The notes below the pieces were generated by a model, which searched no databases, was not told where the DNA came from, and saw only the letters and a list, made by a program, of their open reading frames with translations. The position numbers were made by a program, and so were the translations under genes. From positions 19,982,863 to 20,046,862 of the forward strand of contig OZ038462.1 of assembly GCA_964036295.1 (NCBI GenBank): 64,000 nucleotides of DNA, in the 5' to 3' direction. Below, one piece after another: positions 55,923 through 64,000 of the stretch (within the stretch, counting starts at the first letter, position 1; the number at the start of each line of letters is the position of its first letter). The stretch is from Plumapathes pennacea (lineage: Eukaryota > Cnidaria > Anthozoa > Antipatharia > Myriopathidae).

Positions 55923-56153
55923 ATGAATTTGAAAACTAGAAAACTTGAAACAGAACGGTCTCGTGAAGCTCGTCTTCAAAAGAGAAGGGAACAGGCACTG
56001 GCAAGGCAAAATCGTGAAACGATCGAACAGCGCCAAATACGTCTAGAGAAAGGACGACAATCACGTGCCGACGAAAAGACTCCACAAAAATTCATATTAG
56101 CTTTTTGCTTAGTCAGTTCCTGTTGGATCTTAATCTCATGTTTAACTGTATAA
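55923..56153 (+). CDS. STPR-repeat ORF, truncated second copy
   Basis: ATG 55923 opens a frame (NLKTRKLETERSREARLQKR...) homologous to 48287-48628 through the first two STPR-like units. It then diverges into unrelated sequence after KTPQKF and stops at 56153. It is likely a truncated element ORF. Confidence 0.45.
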   Translation: MNLKTRKLETERSREARLQKRREQALARQNRETIEQRQIRLEKGRQSRADEKTPQKFILAFCLVSSCWILISCLTV

Positions 56154-56211
56154 TTGGATTTCTCTTAACGATAAAGTCGATATGGTCTAAAACAAGAAAG
56201 AAGTAGTTGGC

Positions 56212-56436
56212 TCATCGGCCAAAAGTGAAGGTGACATCATCCTTCTCAGTGCCATAAATTTCTCGCAAACCTGCCTTCTGTTGATGGAAATTGTGTGTGC
56301 AATCATGACGATGACAGCCAAATCTGACAGTCGTCCGGTGGTCATTGTGCTGCGTAACAAAGTATGAACCCTCCGAACACAAGAAAACGATCTCTCCGCC
56401 TCCGTCCTCCCCATACTCCTGAATTGGCTTACTCAT
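56212..56436 (-). CDS. Unrecognised 74-aa ORF, Cys/His-containing
   Basis: An ATG at 56436 starts a frame with a plausible globular composition and several Cys and His residues (FLCSEGSYF, RFGCHRHDCTHNFHQQ) that could bind metal. I see no repeat match, so it might be an exon of a real gene. No splice junctions can be assigned and the function is unknown. Confidence 0.3.
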   Translation of the reverse strand: MSKPIQEYGEDGGGEIVFLCSEGSYFVTQHNDHRTTVRFGCHRHDCTHNFHQQKAGLREIYGTEKDDVTFTFGR

Positions 56437-56532
56437 GTAAGAGAAACAAAATATTGCATTTTTATCACTGGTTTAACTAGAAAACAAAATTACATATATT
56501 GAGACACATGTCCAGGTTGATTATTTTCTTAT

Positions 56533-57600
56533 TATTATATGGCTCACCAGTCCATGATGGAAATGGAGCAGTCTGATTGGCTCGTTAGCGGTCCGTATTT
56601 TCTTGTACGGACCAGGCAGACGGACCGGGCAGATGGACCGCTACGTCACAGTTAATTTGTTTGTCAAAAGTGGCATCGTAAAAGGCAGATTAGCTCGTTC
56701 TCTAAAAATTCGGACGGTTTAACGTGAAAGGAAAGCAAAGTGATCGGCCAAAGAATGTGAACAGTCACCGTGAACGGATCTGAGAAGATACAATGTTTGT
56801 CGGACACTGTTTTGTAATTGTGGCGCCGCCAGCAGTAGCTGTACTGTAAACACTGCAAGTATGGATTTCACAATAAATGAAAGTCGTTTTATTTCAAAGT
56901 CATCAAAGATTTTACGGAACTGATGTTTATCTTTACGATGATGGACGAATAGTCTACGAGAATTAAGCCTCCGAGAGATCGGTAAGTTTTGATGTTTACG
57001 GGAGGCCATTGCGATATTGAATTTCAGCCTTCGGCTTGATTGTTTTCTTTGAATGCCTGTGTGATGATAAATGCATTCGAAAAAATTGAATTACGTTTAC
57101 TGTTTTGAGCTGCAAAGCGCCTGTTTATTTTCAAACAAGGAAAATTTGAAAAGTCGAAAGAAAGCTAAACTTTCACGTTTGTCATTACGGGTTTACTGAG
57201 TGACTGTGTCACTGTAGATACGGCTTGCACTTAAAAATACTATTCAACTAAAATCATACAGTAAATTAGCTGCTTCTTTCTGTCAAGTATTTCGAGTTGA
57301 GGAAATTGGAGAGCTACATCACTAGGAATCAATTTTCAATAGTTGAAACGACGGTTACGTACGCACGCAAACTGGTCAAGTGCTTCTTGGTGCTTTGTCT
57401 TATGTTTTGCAGCATAAAACATTGAAGCCATATAATAAATCATTTATTGACCTCGCACTCGGTCCGTACGGGAGAATAATGCTCTCGTTCTCTTTTTACG
57501 TGTTTATGAACCTCGCCGCGGCGGCTCGGTCCATAAACACGTAAAAAGAAAACTCGAGCATTATTCTCCCGTACGGACCTCGCGCTCGGTCAATAAGATA
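56533..57600 (-). repeat. Repeat family D, copy 2 (inverted) with an inserted palindromic element
   Basis: It matches 42416-43545 in reverse, from TTATTATATGGCTCACCAG to CCTCGCGCTCGGTCAATAAG. The shared frame at 56858-56664 and a 96-codon frame at 57009-56719 (ATG, MASRKHQNLPISRR...) are the best coding candidates of the family, but neither has a recognised domain. Confidence 0.65.
57463..57583. mobile_element. About 120-bp near-perfect palindromic element
   Basis: GTCCGTACGGGAGAATAATG on the left pairs with its complement on the right, and pairing continues through TTTTTACGTGTTTATG with arms of about 48 nt. It is absent from family D copy 1 at 42420-42440, which shows that it is an insertion. 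Confidence 0.8.
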
Positions 57601-57749
57601 TATTTATTTCAAAATACCCCAAATTATTTTTTCTTTCTTTTTTTTTTGCCACTTCAGAGAATAACTGAATGACTGTCTTAATTTCTCGACAGTGTCGCCC
57701 ACGTCCGCACTACCTTGCTATCTTCTACAATCTCAAATTTAATCATTGT

Positions 57750-60700
57750 TTCGACGAGGTTAACGTCGTCGTGCTTGGCCTATTAGCATCCCATTGTCCT
57801 CTGAATACAACATTTGCCGACAATTTTACCTTCGACATGCTTATTACACATTCAAGGTCACGCCATCATCTACAAGACTTTAAAATACATTCGAAATGTT
57901 ACAACTCTTTTTCGTGTAAGTGCGTCGGAATCAAAAGTACGTTGCTATACGTGGACAAGCCTTTTTTTTTATACAAAAAGAGAATTGCAAGTGAGAAACG
58001 TGACCTGAAATCGCACCGTTGCGAATCGACCTCCCACAGCCGTTCCAGTGCTGCATTTCATAGGCATTTGTATTTGTTTGCTACAGTTCCAAAGGGGATG
58101 AGGAGACTACAGTAACCTGGGGTAGTCACATATAACACAGTAAGAAAGAAAAAGAAAAAGAACTTTAAGATAGAAGGGATTTCGTTTGACTCCCACTCGG
58201 GGCTTTGCCGACCAACGCCGGATGGTCGTATTAACAGAGATGGGCAAATTCAAATTTTAATCCACTATCCCTTTGTGATTCATGAGTAATTGTATCGACT
58301 GAATTGGTAATGACTGTCACTACCAAGAATAACTGAATGATTGTCTTAATTTCTCGACAGTGTAGCCTACGCCCTCACTACCTCGCTCAAAACAAGCATT
58401 TGTGAGTCGCACGCGAGAGCACGACGACCCCTAGATCATGTCAAGTTCACACATTCATAAGCGCCTTATGTCTTATGCTATCTCAACTAGTTATTGTTTT
58501 GACGAGGTTGACGTCGTCGTGCTTGGCCTAGTAGAGAGCTTTTAAGCTTAAAAGTACCAGGACGGGAGAGGACGACGGCAACGTCGGTGAAACAATAGAA
58601 CTCATTGTACAAGACAAAAGGCGCACGCGAATTTGTGAAATTTACACGATCTTGGGCTCGTCGTGCTCTCGCGTGGGACTCCAAATGCTTCTTTTCTAGG
58701 CTGTTGTCAGGACTCCGTGGACGACGTTTTTAAAAATTACGACAGTCGTTCTTCTTAGTAAGAGACGATGAAACCAATAGAACTTCGGCAAAAACGGAAC
58801 AAATTTGAGAATTTGAGTAAACAAAGTGATGAAGACATAAGGAATACGGAGACACTTTTTTCCTGCTTCTTCGCGTTTCCGTCGCCGTCAAAGTTTGCTT
58901 CAGTTCCCTATTAGCATTCCATTGTCCTCTGAATACAACATTTGCCCACAATTTTACCTTCGACACGCTTATTACACATTCAAGGTCTCGCCATTATCTA
59001 CAAGACTTTAAAATACATTCGAAATGTTACAACTCTTTTTCGTGTGAGTGCGTCGGAATCAAAACTACGTTGTTACACGTGGACAAGTCCTTTTTTTTTT
59101 TTACAAAAAAAGAGAGTTGCAAGTGAGAAACGTGACTTGAAATCGCACCGTTGCAGATCGACCTCTCCAGCCGTTCCAGTGCTGCATCCATAGGCATTTG
59201 TATTTGTTTGCTACAGTTCCAAAGGGGATGAGGAGACTACAGTAACCTGGGGTAGTCACATATAACACAGTAAATAAGAAAAAGAATAAGAACTGTAAGA
59301 TAGAAGTGATTTCGTTTGGCTCCCACTCGGGGCTTTGCCGACCAACGCCAACTTTGCATGATAATTAAGGAATAAATTAAGGTGCTCGTAAACACACTTT
59401 GCTGTATGCCTTTATCAATAAGTGAAGCACAATACTGGTCGCTGTTGTACTGAGTAGAAGCCTTTTACCAAGTATCAAGACAACAACGCGGGCGTAAGTT
59501 GTACGTAAGTTTTGTGCACTTCTAGTTAAAGTGTTGTCTGACACGAATCAGTGAGTGGTCGCTTACGAGAGCTTAAAGAACAAAAGGAAAGACCAGTTGG
59601 AGTTTCCAAAAGTGGTCGCTCACGAGAGTTTGAGTGACAATTCAGATGGGATTTCACAAATGATGGTAGTATTAACAAGAGATGGGCAAATTCAAATTTT
59701 AATCCACTATCCCTTTGTGATTTATGAGTAATTGTATCGACTGAATTGGTAATGACCGTCACTACCAAGAATAACTGAATGATTGTCTTAATTTCTCGAC
59801 AGTGTAGCCTACGCCCTCACTACCTCGCTCAAAACAAGCATTTGTGAGTCGCACGCGAGAGCACGACGACCCCTAGATCATGTCAAGTTCACACATTCAT
59901 AAGCGCCTTATGTCTTATGCTATCTCAACTAGTTTGTTTTGACGAGGTTGACGTCGTCGTGCTTGGCCTAGTAGAGAGCTTTTAAGCTTAAAAGTACCAG
60001 GACGGGAGAGGACGACGGCAACGTCGGTGAAACAATAGAACTCATTGCACAAGTTAGACAAAAGGCGCACGCGAATTTGTGAAATTTACACGATCTTGGG
60101 CTCGTCGTGCTCTCGCGTGGGACTCCAAATGCTTCTTTTCTAGGCTGTTGTCAGGACGTGGACGACGTTTTTAAAAATTATGACAGTCGTTCTTCTTAGT
60201 AAGAGACGTTGAAACCAATAGAACTTCGGCAAAAACGGAACAAATTTGAGCATTTTAAGAGTAGACAAAGTGATGAAGACATAAGGAATGCGGAGATACT
60301 TTTTTCTTGGTTCTTTGCGTTTCCGTCGCCATCAAAGTTTGCTTAAGCTCCCTATTAGCATTCCATTGTCCTCTGAATACAACACTTGCCCACAATTTTA
60401 CCTTCGACACGCTTATTACACATTCAAGGTTTCGCCATTATCTACAAGACTTTAAAATATATTCGGAATGTTACAACTCTTTTTCGTGTGAGTGCGTCGG
60501 AATCAAAAGTACGTTGCTATACGTGGACAAGTCATATAAAACAATAAGTAAGAAAAATAATAAGAACTTTACGATAGAAGCGATCTCGTTTGATTCCCAC
60601 TCGGGGCTTTGTCAACCAACGCCAACTGTGCCTGATAGTTAAAGAAGCAATTAAGGTGCTCGTAAATACACTTTGCTGTATGCCTTTATCAGTAAGTGAA

Positions 60701-61365
60701 GTACAATACCGGTCGCTGTTGTACTGAGTAGAAGCTTTTTTCTAAGCAACACTAAGACAACAACGCGGACGTAAGCTGTACGTAAGTTTTGTGCACTTTT
60801 AGTTAAAGTGTCGACTAACACGAATCAGTGAGTGGTCGCTTACGAGAGCTTAAGAGCAAAAGAAAAAACCAGTTGGTAATTCCCAAAAGTGGTCGCTCAC
60901 GAGAGTTTGAGTGACAATTCAGATGGGATTTCACAAATGATGATCGTATTTTAACAAGAGCTGGGCAGATTCAAATTTTAATCCATTATCCTTTTGTGAT
61001 TCACGGTTAATTGTATCAACTGAGTTGAATAGCACGGCAGTTTTAACGAGACCATATGTCTTCTCATTGTCCATAGAGGTGCAAATCACGCGACTGCTCG
61101 AAGAATCGTGCTCTTTACGCATTGTAATTAATCATGACACGCGCATGGCTACACAGCCATTCAAAGACTGCAAACTATTAAAACGTGTTTAAGCCTACCA
61201 CCCACATGCAGCTTTGCATTTTATTCAGCGATTGGAGACTGCTGTAGTTTGAAACTGAAAATTATGACTCTGGCCAAGTTCATAGCATCTTAAAATCGCA
61301 AGTAAACTTTTGTTTTAATTGAAGCCGCTGATTCATATATCCTTTGAAGAAGAAAATTCCTAATC
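57750..61365. repeat. Family A long copies, including a 1.44-kb tandem duplication
   Basis: After a partial copy (57750-58220), the unit 58221-59661 is repeated at 59662-61100 with a constant offset of 1441-1442 bp over most of its length (for example ACCAAGAATAACTGAATGA at 58322 and 59764). Each unit contains an inverted arm pair around AGAGCTTTTAAGCTTAAAAG. The second unit has lost about 310 bp corresponding to 59094-59280 and nearby sequence, then continues into sequence shared with 7440-8215. Short frames (57669-58115, 60307-60642) are not conserved as proteins. Confidence 0.8.
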
Positions 61366-61369
61366 CAAA

Positions 61370-62185
61370 GGACGTTAATGAAGAGCATCGAAAGCTGTTT
61401 CTACAGAAATACAGAAGTAATGGGAAAGGCATGTTCGAGAATATAAACTCAACGTTATCAACTTGAAATTGAATAATAGAAGAAAAAACGAGATCGAAAT
61501 TAGTTTTTGTCCCTTCTGAATGAAATACTATTTTGGTTTGTACATCACTGATTGTCATATATCACTAAGAATCTAGAAGATTCATGACGTGTAGAGAAGC
61601 TATTTCGCTCTGTAATGTTTAACTGTTTTGATATTTTAAAGGCTTGATTGATTTCAAGTGTAGTATAACATGTTTAAAATTATTTCACCAATAGATATCT
61701 TTAGAAGGAAACGCCCTTATTCAGGTTCTTTTTTGTTGTTGAGGTACAGTCAGTAGGGTCTTTTTCATTGGCGGTGTAGTTATATATTGGTTTTGCTTTT
61801 CGATAGTCATCCGAAAAACGCTTCAAGTGCACATCCAAACAACAATGCGGTTAGTACTTTAGATCAGCTTGTATAGTTTTATTTAAACAAAACTGCTTAC
61901 TCAGCACGAGTATTGCTTAATAAATTGATATGCTTTAAAGTGAAAAAGTTCTAAAATAGGTTTTCTAGGTACTAATATCATTAATATTTTGTTACTGTAC
62001 TACGTAATACTTAGTATGATACTTACTTACTTATCCGTAGTGTTATTATATGCCTTCATCTATTCATAAAAAAGCCTTCCAGTTCATCATGTCAAATAAA
62101 ATCTAAAATCAGCTTTTAAGTTAATTGCTTTTAGATTTTATTAAAAATAAAAAAAGAATCAAACCGTCTGATAAGTAATCTGAAA
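61370..62185. other. About 815-bp insertion within family A, no gene seen
   Basis: The family A copy at 8100-8590 runs straight from CCTAGTCCAA to the CAGACTCTG segment, whereas here about 815 bp intervene between the matching segments. The inserted DNA is AT-rich, without inverted repeats or ORFs that I can support. Confidence 0.5.
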
Positions 62186-62497
62186 TAGCAGACGCTGTTG
62201 TTGAGCAGGTCACATGGAAATTCTACAGATATTAAAACCGAGAACACGAAGTACACACTGTTGTGAAAATATACCATCTTATTTGTAAAAAAAGACGAAA
62301 CAGGTCGCACACATCATAAAAAGTAAATGTTTTGGCCCAAAAGTGCTACTTACCTATTTTGCAATGTTGATTTTACGTTTTGTGTTTGTTGGGATCAAAT
62401 TTACCCTTGGAGTTTTTACACATTTTTTAGATATTAGCCGAAAGTGTCCTCCCAGCCATTTTAGCAAATTTCTTTTCCCACCTGGAAATGTGTAAAA

Positions 62498-62502
62498 GAA
62501 TC

Positions 62503-62548
<46 letters not shown>

Positions 62549-62646
62549 GCAGCAACAGCAACAGCAACAGAAATAACAACAACAACAACAACAACATAAG
62601 CAGCAGCAGCAGCAACAACAACAACAACAACAACAATAGCGACAGC

Positions 62647-62677
<31 letters not shown>

Positions 62678-62825
62678 GCAATAGCAACAGCAACAGCAGC
62701 AGGAACAACAACAACAACAACAATAGCAACAGCAACAACAACAGCAACAGCAACAAAAATAACAACAACAACAACAATAACAATAACAATAACAATAACA
62801 ACAACAACAACAACAACAACAAAAA
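62498..62825. repeat. CAA-rich trinucleotide array, copy 2
   Basis: It is homologous in position to 25165-25615; the 160 nt upstream match closely. The frames within it (poly-Asn on plus, poly-Leu/Val on minus) are compositional artefacts. Confidence 0.9.
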
Positions 62826-63187
62826 GCAACTAAGCATTCGGAACAAGACGACGGCTTCTTTGGTGTTTGGTAGCGACTTACAAGTATTCGTCTGCGACAA
62901 ACTTCAGTTTACACTTGAAAACTGGAAATATAGATTAGTTTCGTTAAGGCGTGCGAACGGGACCTACAAACAAGAATACATGTAGGAAGGATTTCCTCTT
63001 GCTTACGAACTTCGGGGCCCCTGAAATGGCGGATCGAGATAGAAATATAAGAATAATAAGTAGAATGTGCATAGACAAATTGATATATCTTTCTAGCTAC
63101 ATGAAAAAGTCAATTTTTTTCTTTTAATTTTACCAAATGCGTTCTGACATTATGGTTGTTGTTCTTGTCTAGTACTATATTGCACAA

Positions 63188-64000
63188 ATGGAAAACTCCA
63201 CCACAACACCTTCTTACTGGGTGGAGCCTCGTGGTTTGACGATCTTCAGACTGATCTTCAAGGTGTCTATTGCTGTAGCAGGGATAATCGGCAATATACT
63301 GGTCTACGTGGTGATAATAAAGAACTTCAAAACAAAAAAGGCCATGAACATATTTCTCTTGAGCCTGGCAACTGCAGACTTGGGAGTTTTGTTGTTCAAC
63401 TTTCCAATTGCCCTTTCTAGGGAGCAGAGCCCATCAAAGTATATTTTTGGGGAATTCTTCTGCCTGTACATCGCTCCCGCTACAGAGACATTCTTTTGCG
63501 CATCCATTTGGTCTCTCACGGCCATAGCTGTCGACAGATACCGAAACATCGTCGGTGCTAACCAAGTGCGACGTCGGACGTCTCCCAAGACCTTAAAGAT
63601 TGCAATAGTGGTCATTTGGCTCGTTTCTTTCATCGTTGCCTCGTTGCCCCTGTACGCGATAATGGACTACAAAGACGGTAGTTGTGGAACAGTGTGGCCA
63701 GACATTCAAAGCAGGGAAATATTAAAGCAAACATACAACATCTCCCTCGCAGTTGTGTTGTACGCGCTGCCTCTAGTGGTCATCAGTTTCACCTACTTTC
63801 GTATCAGGCAAAGGATATTGCAAAGCAATCGCTTTCGTAAAGCAATGGAGATGCAGGGCAGGATGCAAGGCATGCAAAACCGTCAGCTTCGTGATAACGA
63901 GAAAACGAAGAGAATCCTTACGCCGTTGGTGATCCTCTTCGCCATCACCATGCTCCCAATCACTGTCCTCCGTTTGCTAGTAACCTACGTGAGTATACGC
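63188..64000 (+). CDS. Class A GPCR, second paralogue (3' end beyond the window)
   Basis: The frame is open from ATG 63188 to the window end (271 codons) and closely matches the first receptor, with the same landmarks: GN in TM1, LATAD, the Cys pair, DRY, AIW-type TM4 (here VIW), TM5 Pro and FAITMLPIT in TM6. About 17 substitutions are scattered through residues 1-205. The third intracellular loop differs far more and is two residues longer (RQRILQSNRF...). The upstream 160 nt and promoter-proximal sequence (ATGGCGGATCGAGATAGAAA) are shared with copy 1. TM7 and the tail lie outside the window. Confidence 0.85.
   Translation, partial: MENSTTTPSYWVEPRGLTIFRLIFKVSIAVAGIIGNILVYVVIIKNFKTKKAMNIFLLSLATADLGVLLFNFPIALSREQSPSKYIFGEFFCLYIAPATETFFCASIWSLTAIAVDRYRNIVGANQVRRRTSPKTLKIAIVVIWLVSFIVASLPLYAIMDYKDGSCGTVWPDIQSREILKQTYNISLAVVLYALPLVVISFTYFRIRQRILQSNRFRKAMEMQGRMQGMQNRQLRDNEKTKRILTPLVILFAITMLPITVLRLLVTYVSIR

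Noticed and set aside
57669-58115. 148-aa ORF
   Set aside because: It is in repeat family A, and equivalent positions at 7.0, 59.0 and 60.4 kb do not keep the same frame.
62427-62985. Second set of poly-Leu/Asn frames, apparently 120-165 aa
   Set aside because: Same composition artefact as at 25.2 kb; the interruptions differ between the two copies.

Overview
This window looks like repeat-rich, AT-leaning animal DNA, most likely from an anthozoan cnidarian such as a stony coral. The evidence is an intronless class A GPCR gene, spliced transposon genes with GT/AG introns, CR1/L2-type LINEs, Ty3/gypsy and BEL/Pao elements, a Crypton-type tyrosine recombinase, a HARBI1-type transposon, a tRNA-derived SINE, and many short inverted-repeat elements. 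The species cannot be fixed from this sequence alone. Almost everything is mobile-element material. The only convincing cellular genes are two paralogous GPCRs (one cut by the window end) and a decayed sulfotransferase-like pseudogene.

Layout. 0.6-3.2 kb: an unrecognised ORF, then a Crypton-like tyrosine recombinase with one clean 82-nt intron. 3.2-12.4 kb: no genes, but several MITEs, a perfect 43-nt palindrome, a TTAA-flanked MITE and dispersed repeat families (called A, B and C here). 12.4-15.9 kb: a decayed gypsy element on the minus strand that has lost gag and protease. 17.6-21.2 kb: a decayed BEL/Pao element on the minus strand that has lost integrase. 21.4-24.5 kb: a 614-bp tandem duplication (family E) and tandem family C copies. 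25.0-27.1 kb: a CAA-rich array and GPCR copy 1. 27.6-31.2 kb: a decayed LINE on the plus strand. 32.9-33.4 kb: the sulfotransferase-like pseudogene.

34.5-41.8 kb: a composite HARBI1-type DNA transposon with about 90-bp terminal inverted repeats and a candidate 9-bp target duplication. It carries a Myb/SANT-like accessory gene and a three-exon DDE transposase. A 3.6-kb giant palindrome sits in its left part and a MITE in its right terminal repeat. 41.8-44.9 kb: LINE remnants and repeat family D. 44.9-48.0 kb: a very AT-rich, intronless, virus-like island with the front part of a type-B DNA polymerase, a convergently transcribed intact 219-aa protein with an acidic tail (possibly an SSB), and an 11-unit Cys/His repeat protein. 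48-57.6 kb: two STPR-repeat ORFs and an inverted family E copy. That copy carries nested insertions whose boundaries and target duplications can be read against the uninterrupted copy at 21.4-23.0 kb. 57.7-62.3 kb: a 1.44-kb tandem duplication of family A sequence. 62.3-64.0 kb: a second copy of the CAA array plus GPCR unit, open to the window end.

Genes that plausibly work together are the two transposon ORFs at 38.5-41.3 kb (DNA-binding partner plus transposase) and the three ORFs of the virus-like island (replication-type functions). The two GPCRs are a recent duplication that differs mostly in intracellular loop 3.
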